26,599 nt of DNA from an uncultured Akkermansia sp. (GTDB lineage Bacteria; Verrucomicrobiota; Verrucomicrobiia; Verrucomicrobiales; Akkermansiaceae): NCBI GenBank assembly GCA_900548895.1, contig URLZ01000034.1, forward strand, positions 1 to 26,599, read 5' to 3'. Positions 7,720 to 15,924 of the stretch are shown here, piece after piece (the stretch's first letter is position 1; every line of letters begins with the position of its first letter). A model generated the notes under the pieces. It had not been told where the DNA came from. It was given only the letters and a program-made list of their open reading frames with translations, and made no database searches. The position numbers were made by a program, and so were the translations under genes.

Positions 7720-8871
7720 TCACAGGGGTGAGGTGGACATTTTTTCCGGCGCCTCGTTCCGGCTGCGGGCGCTGAGATAGTGGTCGGCGTAGTTCAGCGA
7801 GGCTTCGATGACTTGGTGCATGTCGAGGTAGCGGTAGCAGCCGAGGCGGCCGATGAAGGAGAGGTGCTCGGTGCGGTTGACGAGCTGCATGTAGCGGGTG
7901 AGACGCTGCATGTCGGCGGCGAAGCGCTTCGGATAGAAGCGGTCGTCATGACGGCCGGCTTCGCGGCTGTATTCGTAAACGACGACGGAGCGCTCGTGCT
8001 TTTCCCACGGGGCAAAGAAGCTGTGCTCGTGCCCGCGGGTGAAGGGGACGCTCATGTCGGTGTAGTTGAGGCAGCCGCAGCCTTGCAGGATGCCTTCACC
8101 GCGCTCGTAGCGGAAGTCGAGGGTGCGGTAGCCGAGTTCGCCTTCGGCGTAGTCGAAATATTCGTCGAGGGGGCCGGAGTAGAAGTGGTGCTCGAATTCG
8201 GCTTCCATGGCTTTGTCGAAGGGTGTGCCGGTTTTCACTTCGATGAGTTCGTGGTCTAGCAAGTTTCGAACAAAGGCGGTGTACCCTTCTCGAGGGAAGC
8301 CTTGATAGCGGTCGTAGTAATAGTTATTGTCGTATGAAAAGCGGATGGGGATGCGCTTGATGATGTCTGCCGGCATTTCGCGCGGGCTGACGCCCCACTG
8401 CTTGGTGCTGTAGTCGCGGAAGAAGGTTTCGTAGATGTCGCGCCCGACGAAGCGCAGGAGCTGCTCTTCGGCATTGGTGGCGGGGGCGGTGATGCTTTTG
8501 TCCTGCTGCGTTTCGATGAAGGCGCGGGCCTGCTGGGGGGTAAAGCGCGCGTTGAAGAGCTGATTGATGGTGTGCAGGTTGATGGGCAGGGCAAAGACGC
8601 CGCGCGCGTTGGTGGCCATGATGGTGTTGACCCATGAGACCCACGGCACGAAGCGCTGCACGAAGTTCCAGACGCGCTCGCTGCTGGTGTGGAAGATGTG
8701 GGGGCCGTAGCGATGGACGTCGACGCCCGTTTCTTCGTCGCGGGAGCTGTAGCACATGCCGGCGATGTGGTCGCGACGGTCGATGACGAGGCTGGGCACG
8801 CCGGCCTCGGCCAGTTGCCGGGCCAGCACGCTGCCGGCCAGGCCGGCGCCGGTGATGAGGACGCGTTTCAT
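7720..8871 (-). CDS. glf: UDP-galactopyranose mutase
   Basis: 383 aa, a flavoenzyme that interconverts UDP-galactopyranose and UDP-galactofuranose for galactofuranose-containing surface glycans. The N-terminal FAD-binding motif GAGLAGSVLA is at residues 8-17. Family blocks include YGPHIFHTSSERVW, FFRDYSTKQWG, PREGYTAFVRNLL, YSGPLDEYFDY and the C-terminal FIGRLGCYRYLDMHQVI. The length is normal (370-390 aa). No Shine-Dalgarno or convincing promoter was seen before the ATG. No glycosyltransferase or capsule gene accompanies it here, so the target polymer is unknown. Confidence 0.95.
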   Translation of the reverse strand: MKRVLITGAGLAGSVLARQLAEAGVPSLVIDRRDHIAGMCYSSRDEETGVDVHRYGPHIFHTSSERVWNFVQRFVPWVSWVNTIMATNARGVFALPINLHTINQLFNARFTPQQARAFIETQQDKSITAPATNAEEQLLRFVGRDIYETFFRDYSTKQWGVSPREMPADIIKRIPIRFSYDNNYYYDRYQGFPREGYTAFVRNLLDHELIEVKTGTPFDKAMEAEFEHHFYSGPLDEYFDYAEGELGYRTLDFRYERGEGILQGCGCLNYTDMSVPFTRGHEHSFFAPWEKHERSVVVYEYSREAGRHDDRFYPKRFAADMQRLTRYMQLVNRTEHLSFIGRLGCYRYLDMHQVIEASLNYADHYLSARSRNEAPEKMSTSPL

Positions 8872-8974
8872 TCGAGGTATGTTGAAGCGAGCGCGCTGCT
8901 GTCTGACGAGGACTCTGCGCTTTACTCTGCGCTTGTATCAGGCTAACGCATGAGGACCGGGAGTTCGGGTTGCC

Positions 8975-9529
8975 TCAGGGCTCCGCAGCGGGGTTCTCAG
9001 CGGCGGGTTGTTTCGCCTCGCCGGGCTCGGCGGAGGCGCGGGCGAGGTCGATGTAGTCGCGGGCGTGCTGTTCGTTGGCGGCGGCGGTGCTTTCGTCGAG
9101 TTGCCGGACGACTTTGGCGGGCGAGCCGAGCACGAGGCTGTAGGGGGGCACGACGGTGTTTTTGGTGACGAGGGCATGGGCTCCGACGATGGAGCCGTGG
9201 CCGATGACGGCTCCGTCGAGCACGATGGCTCCCATGCCGATGAGGCAGCGGTCTTCTACGGTGCAGGCGTGCAGGATGGCGCCGTGGCCTACGGTGACGT
9301 AGTCGCCGAGGCGGCAGGGGGCTCCGCTTTCGACGTGCAGGCAGCAGAGGTCTTGCACGTTGCTGCCGCTCCCGATTTCGATGGGGGCGAGGTCGGCGCG
9401 CAGCACGGCGCGGTACCAGACGGAGCTGCCGTCGCCGAGTCGGACGTCACCGATGAGGTCGGCGCCGGGGGCGACGAAGGCGGCCTGCTGCGTCTGCGGG
9501 CTCTGCTGTCGGAAGGGATACATGGCCAT
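8975..9529 (-). CDS. Gamma-class carbonic anhydrase-like hexapeptide-repeat protein
   Basis: 184 aa. A left-handed beta-helix trimer of the YrdA/PaaY/gamma-CA type. The three zinc-ligand positions are present: H66 in CLHVESG, and H83 and H88 in TVGHGAILHACT. The hexapeptide ladder continues with LIGMGAIVLDGAVIGHGSIVGA, and the family ending LGSPAKVVRQL precedes a helix and a Pro/Ala-rich tail. Carbonic anhydrase activity is plausible, but many such homologues have unclear substrates. The frame is open to 9670, but I choose ATG 9529 because the promoter -10 ends 7 nt before it, making the mRNA leaderless. Divergent from skp. Confidence 0.85.
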   Translation of the reverse strand: MAMYPFRQQSPQTQQAAFVAPGADLIGDVRLGDGSSVWYRAVLRADLAPIEIGSGSNVQDLCCLHVESGAPCRLGDYVTVGHGAILHACTVEDRCLIGMGAIVLDGAVIGHGSIVGAHALVTKNTVVPPYSLVLGSPAKVVRQLDESTAAANEQHARDYIDLARASAEPGEAKQPAAENPAAEP

Positions 9530-9536
9530 GGCTTGC

Positions 9537-9565
9537 AGTATAGCGCGGGGGCGCCTGTGCGTCAA
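9537..9565 (-). promoter_or_regulatory. Promoter of the gamma-carbonic anhydrase-like gene
   Basis: TTGACG (9565-9560), 17 nt, TATACT (9542-9537), then 7 nt to the ATG at 9529. Near-consensus sigma70 type. The mRNA would start at the ATG. Confidence 0.75.
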
Positions 9566-9704
9566 GGCCGCAGGCGGGCTGAGGGGGCGCAGGGGCGGAG
9601 AATGCCGGTGAGCGGGGTTGAAGGCGGGCGTGAAACAGGTGGCGTGATACGGCCAACAAAGGTGCGGCATGACACACTCTTTGCCCTCTTCGCGAAGGCT
9701 GAGC

Positions 9705-9732
9705 TTGACATTGGGCGCATTCCCGCTAGAAT
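9705..9732 (+). promoter_or_regulatory. Promoter of skp-lpxD
   Basis: Perfect -35 TTGACA (9705-9710), 16 nt, TAGAAT (9727-9732). The start near 9739 gives a leader of about 32 nt to the ATG at 9771. Confidence 0.75.
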
Positions 9733-9770
9733 GGATGAATCCAACATCTTATCACATTCATTCCATTGTC

Positions 9771-10469
9771 ATGAAAGCCAGCATTATTTCCGCCGTTGCT
9801 CTCGCCGCCTGCACGTTCGTCGGTTCTGCCCAGGCAGACGTCAAGGTTGCCGCCGTTAACATCCGCGAGGCCTACTCGACCTACTACAAGCGCTTCAATG
9901 TGGAGGAGGAGCACCAGAAGATTCTCGCCAATATCCGCAAGGAGGTGCAGCAGCGCCAGGAGAAGCTCGTGGCTCTGCAGGAGGAGGTCAAGGCTCTTGC
10001 CTCGAAGGGTGATTCGAGCCTCTCGGATGCGAATCTCCGCAAGATTCAGGAGGAGTATCAGCGCAAGATGAACGAGCTGCGCGCGATGGAGACGGAGTTC
10101 CGCAACTTCATCCAGCGCCGCGAGGCTGTCTTCACGAAGCTGCAGCAGGATCAGCTCCGCCTGCTCTTCCAGGATATCGCCAAGGCGGTGAACGAGGTGG
10201 CGAGCAAGGGTGACTACGATCTGGTGGTCAATGCCTCGTCCGCCAGCACGCAGGCGGGCGGCCTCAATGCGCTCACCGAGACTTTCCCCTACGTCAAGGA
10301 TTCGCTGAATGTGACGCCGGAGGTGGTGAAGATTCTCAATGCGGATGCGCCGAAGGACTTTGACCCGGAGGCGGCCCAGCGCAAGCTTCAGGAGACTGTG
10401 GCGGAGCTCAACAAGACCGCCGAGGGTGCTCAGGCTGCTCCGGCTCAGACGACCCCTGCCAAGAACTGA
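9771..10469 (+). CDS. skp: OmpH/Skp-family periplasmic chaperone
   Basis: 232 aa. The family holds unfolded outer-membrane proteins in the periplasm. A signal peptide (MKASIISAVALAACTFVGSAQA, cleavage about after residue 22) is followed by a short strand, VKVAAVNIREA. A long charged coiled coil (about 45-140, rich in E/K/Q/R) forms the tentacles, and a C-terminal strand region follows (DYDLVVNASSAS). An extra tail of about 50 residues ends Ala/Pro/Thr-rich, making it longer than E. coli Skp (161 aa). I use ATG 9771 since the signal peptide starts there; there is no Shine-Dalgarno. It is followed by lpxD after 74 nt with no terminator, the same pair order as in the E. coli bamA-skp-lpxD cluster. 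Confidence 0.88.
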   Translation: MKASIISAVALAACTFVGSAQADVKVAAVNIREAYSTYYKRFNVEEEHQKILANIRKEVQQRQEKLVALQEEVKALASKGDSSLSDANLRKIQEEYQRKMNELRAMETEFRNFIQRREAVFTKLQQDQLRLLFQDIAKAVNEVASKGDYDLVVNASSASTQAGGLNALTETFPYVKDSLNVTPEVVKILNADAPKDFDPEAAQRKLQETVAELNKTAEGAQAAPAQTTPAKN

Positions 10470-10528
10470 GGCGCGCCCGATACGGCGCTGAGCCCTTCCC
10501 GATTCTCTCACGTTGTCCGCCCTGCTAC

Positions 10529-10534
10529 AAGGAG
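10529..10534 (+). promoter_or_regulatory. Ribosome-binding site of lpxD
   Basis: AAGGAG, 9 nt before the ATG at 10544. It is the clearest Shine-Dalgarno in the window, showing that canonical initiation coexists with the leaderless-type genes. Confidence 0.7.
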
Positions 10535-10543
10535 TCTGCTCGC

Positions 10544-11626
10544 ATGAATCTCTCGTATTCTGACGTTCTCAGGCTCACCGGCGGCAAGCCCCTGCGCCCC
10601 GCAGCCCCGGAGTTGTCTATCTCCGGGGTTGCGACGCTGGCTGAGGCTCGCCCGGGTGAGGTTGCCTTTCTCGGCAACGAGAAATACTTCCACGACTATC
10701 TCGCCACGAAGGCGTCTCTGGTGCTCGTTCCGCCGGGTCTCACGCAGCACCCGGAGGGTGTGGCGCTCATTGAGACGGAGAATCCATCTCTGGCTTTCAA
10801 TGCGCTGGTGGATCACTTCATGAAGGCGGCGTCGGATTTTGTTCCGGGCATTGCCGAGGGGGCTTGGGTGGCGCCGACGGCGCGGCTGGATGCGTCGAAG
10901 GTGCGCGTGGCTCCGGGTGCGGTAATTGAGGACGGCGCAGTGATCGGCGATGGGTGCGACATCGGGCCGGGCTGCGTGATCGGCAAGGCGGCGGTGCTCG
11001 GCGAGAACTGCAAGCTGTATGCGCGCGTTGTGGTGCGCGAGCGCTGCATTCTCGGCAATCGTGTGGTGATTCAGCCGGGTGCGGTGATCGGCGGCGACGG
11101 TTTCGGCTTCCTGCTCAACAAGGAGACGGGCCGCTACGAGACGGTGGATCAGGTGGGTATTGTGGAGATCGGCGATGATGTGGACATCGGCGCCAATACG
11201 ACGATTGACCGCGCGCGCTTCGGCCGCACGGTGATCGGCGAGGGCTGCAAGATCGACAATCTGGTGATGATTGCCCACAATGTGCAGATCGGCCCGCACA
11301 CGATTATCGTTTCGCAGAGTGGCATTGCCGGCAGCACGAAGCTGGGCAGCTATGTGACGATTGCGGCTCAGTGCGGCATTGCCGGGCACCTGAGCGTGGG
11401 CGACCGCGCGGTGCTGGCGGCTCGCAGCGGCGTGATGAACAATCTGGAGGCGGGCAAGACGTACTGGGGGGCGCCGGCGGTGCCGTTCAAGGAGGCGAGT
11501 ATGCAGTATGCGACGCTCCGCCATCTGCCTCAGGCTGTCAAGCAGCTGCGCGCGCTGCAAAAGCAGGCGGACGAGATTCGCGAGATGATTCGGCAGGCGA
11601 TGGAGGGTCAGGGCTCCGATGCCTGA
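10544..11626 (+). CDS. lpxD: UDP-3-O-(3-hydroxyacyl)glucosamine N-acyltransferase
   Basis: 360 aa, the third step of lipid A synthesis: it transfers a hydroxyacyl chain from ACP to the 2-amino group of UDP-3-O-acylglucosamine. The N-terminal domain (1-100) includes the uracil-binding stretch EVAFLGNEKYFHDYL. A left-handed beta-helix of hexapeptide repeats spans about 105-330. The catalytic His is H245 in MIAHNVQIGPHT, equivalent to H239 of E. coli. GGDGFGF and ANTTIDRARFG are LpxD hallmarks. A C-terminal helix follows. Second gene of the skp-lpxD unit and closed by a strong terminator; fabZ/lpxA do not follow here. Confidence 0.95.
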   Translation: MNLSYSDVLRLTGGKPLRPAAPELSISGVATLAEARPGEVAFLGNEKYFHDYLATKASLVLVPPGLTQHPEGVALIETENPSLAFNALVDHFMKAASDFVPGIAEGAWVAPTARLDASKVRVAPGAVIEDGAVIGDGCDIGPGCVIGKAAVLGENCKLYARVVVRERCILGNRVVIQPGAVIGGDGFGFLLNKETGRYETVDQVGIVEIGDDVDIGANTTIDRARFGRTVIGEGCKIDNLVMIAHNVQIGPHTIIVSQSGIAGSTKLGSYVTIAAQCGIAGHLSVGDRAVLAARSGVMNNLEAGKTYWGAPAVPFKEASMQYATLRHLPQAVKQLRALQKQADEIREMIRQAMEGQGSDA

Positions 11627-11662
11627 GGCCCCTTCCCTGCGCTCCGTCCATGTGGATTTTTC

Positions 11663-11700
11663 CGGAGCTCCGCCCGATGCGGCGGGGCTCCGCTTTTTTT
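11663..11700 (+). terminator. Intrinsic terminator of skp-lpxD
   Basis: A 12-bp stem from 11663-11674 (CGGAGCTCCGCC) and 11681-11692 (GGCGGGGCTCCG) with one G-T pair and a 6-nt loop, followed after one base by seven Ts (11694-11700). Confidence 0.9.
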
Positions 11701-11794
11701 GTGGGAGCCGCGGCGGATTGATGCGGGCGCGGCAGCGGGAGGCCTCGGCGAAGCGAGCGGCGCGATTACTTGGTGCAGCTCTGGTGCAGCTTGT

Positions 11795-12268
11795 TTACTT
11801 GAGGGCGTCGAGCCAGGCGGTGAGGGCTTCGGGCACGGGGGCTCCGTCGACCATACGCAGCTGCACGCGGCCCTCGGCGTCGAGCTCGGCCTGCTCGACC
11901 CCGGGGAAGAGGCGCAGCAGGGGCAGGAGTTCGCTCGGCTCGCTCATGGCGTCGAGCCGTGCCTGCATGGCGGCGGCGATTTTGTCGCGCAGCGGGGCCC
12001 GATCCATGCCGTCGGCCCACTTGCGCAGTTCTTTGCCGGTGTAGGAGGAGAGTCCGTCCGCGGTGAGGCGGCGGGCCAGTTCTCCGGCCGGGATGAGCAT
12101 GCAGAGCAGGTCGGGCTCGTCCTGATAGCCGGGGCGCAGTTCTCCGCTCGTCGTCATGATGACCCCGTCGCAGGGTGACATGTTGTTCTGCGCGATGATG
12201 GCCAGCGAGAGGGCTTCTTGCTGGGGCTCAAAGGCCGGGTGAGGTGCTGCGGCGTAGTTGATCTTCAT
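11795..12268 (-). CDS. Small protein of unknown function
   Basis: 157 aa; I do not recognise the family. It has no signal peptide or membrane segment and is probably cytoplasmic. The N-terminal half contains CDGVIMTTSGELRPGYQDEPDLLCMLIPAGELARRL. The middle is helical (GKELRKWADGMDRAPLRDKIAAAMQARLDAM), and the end looks like strand-turn-strand (EQAELDAEGRVQLRMVDGAPVP) plus a helix. It is a real gene by codon pattern and by a near-consensus promoter with its -10 6 nt from the ATG. That promoter fixes the start at 12268, not the longer frame to 12574. It is convergent with lpxD and divergent from the DD-carboxypeptidase gene. Confidence 0.7.
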   Translation of the reverse strand: MKINYAAAPHPAFEPQQEALSLAIIAQNNMSPCDGVIMTTSGELRPGYQDEPDLLCMLIPAGELARRLTADGLSSYTGKELRKWADGMDRAPLRDKIAAAMQARLDAMSEPSELLPLLRLFPGVEQAELDAEGRVQLRMVDGAPVPEALTAWLDALK

Positions 12269-12274
12269 GCGCCC

Positions 12275-12303
12275 AGTATACAGGAGAGGCTCTCTTCCTT
12301 CAA
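12275..12303 (-). promoter_or_regulatory. Promoter of the 157-aa unknown gene
   Basis: TTGAAG (12303-12298), 17 nt, TATACT (12280-12275), 6 nt, ATG 12268. Leaderless type. Confidence 0.65.
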
Positions 12304-12536
12304 GTGTTTCTCGATGAGGGCGCGCTTGCCCGCGGGGGTGAGGGGGGGCGCTTCTTGAACAAGGGCGAGCCCGGGGCAGCGACCGGGCGGCGCTTGGGCG
12401 GCACGGGGCCCGAGGTGGAGGAGATGGAGGGATGTGCGCTGCGCGCGCCCCTCTCTGCCCCGCTTCGCTTGTTTTTCCGTCTCGGACGGCTTCGCCCGCG
12501 TGCTCCGCTAGCCGATGGTGCAGACCGACTTTAGGC

Positions 12537-12565
12537 TTGCCAAAGGGGGCGGGCTGGAGTAGACT
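12537..12565 (+). promoter_or_regulatory. Promoter of the DD-carboxypeptidase gene
   Basis: TTGCCA (12537-12542), 17 nt, TAGACT (12560-12565), 7 nt, ATG 12573. Leaderless type. The 230 bp upstream, to the other promoter, show no gene. Confidence 0.7.
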
Positions 12566-12572
12566 TCGCGTC

Positions 12573-13553
12573 ATGCGCGGGTTTGCCTATCTCCCTCTGA
12601 TGCTTCTGGCGATGCTGCTCTGTGCCTGCCAGCAGAATGTTGCCGGATACGCCTACAGTCAGCAGCGCCATCAAAGTGCCTGGGGGGCCGACGCCTCGCG
12701 ACGCTACGCGCAGAACCCGATTCCGCAACGCGTGCGCCAGTCTTCCGGCGCGACGGTAACGCGCGTTCAGAGCCGCGTTGCGGCGGCGCCGCAGCGGCCG
12801 GTGGCCTACAAGCCGGCGACGCCGGCTCCCAAGCCGACGAGTGCGGCGGTTTGTGTGATTGATCCGCGCACCGGTACGATTCTCTATGAGCACAATGCCC
12901 GCCAGCGCCGACAGGTGGCGAGCACGCAGAAGCTGGTGACGGCGCTGTGCGTCTGCGATGCGGGCAATCTCGACAAGCGGGTGACGATCACGCGCGAGGA
13001 CTGTCAGGCGCCGCCCATCCGCCTCGGTCTCAAGCCGGGGACGACGTATCGCCGCGGCGATTTGCTGCGCGTGATGCTGACGGGCAGCTACAACGATGTG
13101 GCGGTGACGCTGGCGCGCGATGCGGCGGGCAGTGTGCCGCGCTTCGTGGATCGCATGAATGCCCGGGCGCGCCGCATGAGGATGTTCGATACGCATTTTG
13201 AGAACCCGAACGGCCTGCCGGCCAATCAGTACTCCACGGCGCACGATATGGCGCTGGCGGCCTGCCACGCGTACTACAACAAGACGATTCGCAGCATGAT
13301 TTGCATCCCGGAGTTTTCGTTCACGCTGGCGGACGGCTCGAAGAAGCGCATTCGCTCGACGAACAAGCTGCTCAAGGATTATCCCTGGGTGCGCGGCATG
13401 AAGACGGGTTACACGCGCAAGGCGGGCAAGTGCCTCATCTCCTGCGGCACGTACAAGGGACGCGAGGTGATTGTCGTGATTCTGGGCAGCACGAATCAGA
13501 AGATCTGGAATGAGTCGCTGCGCTACCTGCGCTGGGCTCTCGGCATGAGCTGA
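12573..13553 (+). CDS. D-alanyl-D-alanine carboxypeptidase (peptidase S11), predicted lipoprotein
   Basis: 326 aa. A penicillin-binding-protein-type enzyme that trims the terminal D-Ala of peptidoglycan stem peptides in the periplasm. The catalytic motifs are all present: S117-T-Q-K120 (SxxK), S172-Y-N174 (SxN) and K277-T-G279 (KTG). The N-terminus is hydrophobic and ends L16-C-A-C19, a lipobox-like site, so membrane anchoring by lipid at C19 is likely. About 70 Gln/Arg/Pro/Ala-rich residues separate it from the catalytic domain. The C-terminal beta domain and amphipathic anchor of PBP5 are missing; the protein ends right after the S11 domain. The start at 12573 is set by the promoter and the signal sequence; the frame is open further upstream without sense. 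Confidence 0.88.
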   Translation: MRGFAYLPLMLLAMLLCACQQNVAGYAYSQQRHQSAWGADASRRYAQNPIPQRVRQSSGATVTRVQSRVAAAPQRPVAYKPATPAPKPTSAAVCVIDPRTGTILYEHNARQRRQVASTQKLVTALCVCDAGNLDKRVTITREDCQAPPIRLGLKPGTTYRRGDLLRVMLTGSYNDVAVTLARDAAGSVPRFVDRMNARARRMRMFDTHFENPNGLPANQYSTAHDMALAACHAYYNKTIRSMICIPEFSFTLADGSKKRIRSTNKLLKDYPWVRGMKTGYTRKAGKCLISCGTYKGREVIVVILGSTNQKIWNESLRYLRWALGMS

Positions 13554-13901
13554 GGCTGGGTGAGCAGCGCATCTGATAGGGCCTTAGCTGCTGATGCCGC
13601 CGCTTTTGAAGTCGGCGCCTCCCGAGACGGGAGTGTTGCTGCGGGGCTCGCAGGGCCCTGAGCTCCGAGTTTTACGCCTCACCCGCGCTTGGGATCTCAG
13701 ATCTTGGGGGTTCCGTGGCGCGATGCTGCCGCCTTTCCGCGTGTCTGGGGCTTTCGCGTGGCTGCTGCCCTGCGGCTCCGATTTTTGCCCCGACTTTGTT
13801 CAAGTGGGCGACTCCGGCTCGGCGGGCTCTCGCGAATGGTGATTCTCGCACCGAACAAGGCCGTTGAGAGGGTTCATCCGCACGAAATGAGGCCGCGGCT
13901 C
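13554..13901. other. Intergenic region between convergent dac and tatD
   Basis: About 350 bp with no credible gene. A short hairpin, CTCCCG-AGA-CGGGAG (13619-13633), lies 66 nt after the dac stop but has no T-run. Nothing else was recognised. Confidence 0.5.
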
Positions 13902-14711
13902 TCAGAGGGGCAGGCGGAAAAAGCGCCGGGCGTTGGCGGTGGTGAACTCGGCGATTTCCTCGAGGGTGCAGCCGCGCAGGGCGGCGACTTTTTCGGCGAC
14001 GTAGCGCGTGCGGCCGGGGATGTTGGTCTGCCCGCGCATGGGCTCGGGGGAGAGGAAGGGGGAGTCGGTCTCCAGCATGAAGCGATCGGCCGGGCACCAA
14101 GCGGCGACGGCCTGCACGGCTTCGGTCTTGCGGAAGGTGATGAGGCCGGTGAAGGAGATCATGCCGTCGAGTTCGCTGAAGATGCGCTCGGCCTGCTGCT
14201 GTGTGCCGATGAAGCAGTGAAAGACGGGGCGCACGGAGGGGAAATTGCGGGCGATGGCGAAGGCGTCATCAAAGCAGGCGCTGCCCTTTCGCTCGCGGGT
14301 GTGCAGGGAGATGTTGAGGCCGAGCTCGGCGGCAAGGGAGAAGTGGCGCTCCAACAGCATCTTCTGGCGCGCGTAATAGGTGGCGGTATCGCAGCCTTCG
14401 GGGGCGTCCCAGTAATAGTCGAGCCCACTTTCGCCGATGGCGGCGAGGCGGTCGTGGTTCTCGCGGCAGAGCTGCTCCATCCGCTCGAGCTGCTCGTCGC
14501 TGCAGGCCATGCATTCGCTGGGGTGGGCGGCGAGGCAGGGGGTGATGAAATCGGGCATCTGCCGGGCTTGCTCGAGGGTCAGATCCCAGTCGTCGGGGGC
14601 CGTGCCCTGCGAGATGCAGTGGCCGACGCCGAGGGCGATGCTGTTTTGGCGCAGCTCGTCGAGGTTTTCGTACTTGGGTGAGGCGAGGTGGCAGTGCGTG
14701 TCGATGAGCAT
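13902..14711 (-). CDS. tatD: TatD-family metal-dependent DNase
   Basis: 269 aa. A TIM-barrel metallohydrolase of the TatD/YcfH/YjjV group, linked in other bacteria to 3'-5' exonuclease activity and DNA repair. Metal ligands are visible: H6 and H8 in DTHCH, E94 in IGESGLDYYW, H137 in SLHTR, H165 in VFHCFIG, and D216 in LETDSPFLSP. The length is standard (about 260). It has its own leaderless-type promoter and is divergent from the ABC-tatC pair. Proximity to tatC echoes the historic E. coli tatABCD order, but here the genes are on opposite strands, so it is not an operon. Confidence 0.92.
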   Translation of the reverse strand: MLIDTHCHLASPKYENLDELRQNSIALGVGHCISQGTAPDDWDLTLEQARQMPDFITPCLAAHPSECMACSDEQLERMEQLCRENHDRLAAIGESGLDYYWDAPEGCDTATYYARQKMLLERHFSLAAELGLNISLHTRERKGSACFDDAFAIARNFPSVRPVFHCFIGTQQQAERIFSELDGMISFTGLITFRKTEAVQAVAAWCPADRFMLETDSPFLSPEPMRGQTNIPGRTRYVAEKVAALRGCTLEEIAEFTTANARRFFRLPL

Positions 14712-14717
14712 GCGGGA

Positions 14718-14746
14718 GTTCTACCCCGAGTCGGCGCGCCTGTCAA
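14718..14746 (-). promoter_or_regulatory. Promoter of tatD
   Basis: Perfect -35 TTGACA (14746-14741), 17 nt, TAGAAC (14723-14718), 6 nt, ATG 14711. Leaderless type. Confidence 0.75.
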
Positions 14747-14858
14747 GCAAAAGCGAAGGCGCGTTGGGCGTGAAAACGGAGGGGCCCTGTCCTTTCCGGC
14801 GGCGGCCCTGCCCTCGCACGGCAGCGAGGGCGCGCTGCATCCGGGGCGCTTTCCGCGC

Positions 14859-14887
14859 TTGCCAAGGGGTGGAGGGCGTGATAGAGT
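14859..14887 (+). promoter_or_regulatory. Promoter of the ABC ATPase-tatC operon
   Basis: TTGCCA (14859-14864), 17 nt, TAGAGT (14882-14887), 8 nt, TTG start codon 14896. Confidence 0.65.
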
Positions 14888-14895
14888 AGAGAGGC

Positions 14896-15924
14896 TTGAG
14901 TCGGTCCCCGCAACAGCTCCTTGAGGTCTCCAACCTCTGCATGCATTTTCCGGTGCAGCGGGGGATGTTTTCGCGCACGCGCGGCACGCTCAAGGCTGTG
15001 GACGGGGTGAGTTTCTGCATGTCGGCGGGCGAGACGCTGGGGCTGGTCGGTGAGAGCGGCTGCGGCAAGAGCACGCTGGGGCGCTGCATTGTGCGCCTCT
15101 GCGAGCCGACGGACGGCTGCATCCGCCTGATGGGGCAGGATGTGACGCACCGGGCGCAGTGGCGCTTGGGGGCTTTGCGGCGCCATGTGCAGATGGTTTT
15201 TCAGGATCCGGCCGATTCGCTCAATCCGCGCATGGATGTGCGCCACCTGATTGCGGAGCCGATGGAGATTCAGGGCATCGGCACGCGCCAGAGCCGCCGC
15301 CAGAGTGTGGAGACGCTGCTGGATCTCGTCAGTCTGCCGCGCAGCGCGGCGGAGAAGTTCCCGCATGAGTTCTCCGGCGGGCAGCGCCAGCGCATCGGGA
15401 TTGCCCGCGCGCTGGCGACGGGGCCGCGCCTGCTCATTCTCGATGAGCCGGTCAGCTCGCTGGATGTCTCGGTGCAGTCGCAGGTGCTCAATCTGCTGCT
15501 CATGCTTCAGAAGGAGCTGGGGCTTTCGTATCTCTTCATTTCACACGATCTCTCGGTGGTCAAGCATGTCTGCGACCGCGTCGCGGTGATGTATCTCGGA
15601 AAAATTGTGGAGGCGGGCTCGGCGACAGCGGTCTACCGCAACCCGCTGCACGCCTACACACGCGCGCTCATCGCGTCCATCCCGGTGCCGGATCCCTTCC
15701 GCCGAGAGCGCGTGCCGGTGCTGCCGGGCGATGTGCCTTCACCGATTGATCCGCCGCCGGGCAGCGCCTTCGGGCGCCGCATCAATCACCCCTATCTGGA
15801 GGCGACGATCGGGATGGATCTGACGCCCGTGGAGGTGGAGCCCGATCACTGGGTGGCGCCGGATCCCTGCGCGGTTTCTCTCGACATGCTCCGCAGCGTC
15901 GGCATTGATATTTACGATTCATGA
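14896..15924 (+). CDS. Oligopeptide/dipeptide-type ABC transporter ATP-binding protein (OppF/DppF-like)
   Basis: 342 aa; the cytoplasmic ATPase of a peptide-type importer. Walker A is GESGCGKST (52-60), Q-loop Q103 in VFQDPADSLNPR, signature FSGGQRQRIGIARAL (159-173), Walker B LLILDEP (179-185), and H217 in FISHD. A C-terminal oligo_HPY region follows (HAYTRALIASIPVPDP), but without the CxxRCP cysteines often seen there. The start must be TTG 14896: the previous in-frame codon but two is a stop (14887-14889), and LLEV at residue 8 begins the domain. No permease, binding protein or second ATPase is adjacent, so this is an orphan ATPase here. Its stop overlaps the tatC start in an ATGA. Confidence 0.88.
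   Translation: MSRSPQQLLEVSNLCMHFPVQRGMFSRTRGTLKAVDGVSFCMSAGETLGLVGESGCGKSTLGRCIVRLCEPTDGCIRLMGQDVTHRAQWRLGALRRHVQMVFQDPADSLNPRMDVRHLIAEPMEIQGIGTRQSRRQSVETLLDLVSLPRSAAEKFPHEFSGGQRQRIGIARALATGPRLLILDEPVSSLDVSVQSQVLNLLLMLQKELGLSYLFISHDLSVVKHVCDRVAVMYLGKIVEAGSATAVYRNPLHAYTRALIASIPVPDPFRRERVPVLPGDVPSPIDPPPGSAFGRRINHPYLEATIGMDLTPVEVEPDHWVAPDPCAVSLDMLRSVGIDIYDS

Noticed and set aside
11770..11793. A short direct repeat TGGTGCAGCT x2 after the stop of the 157-aa gene
   Set aside because: Too short and isolated to assign a function.
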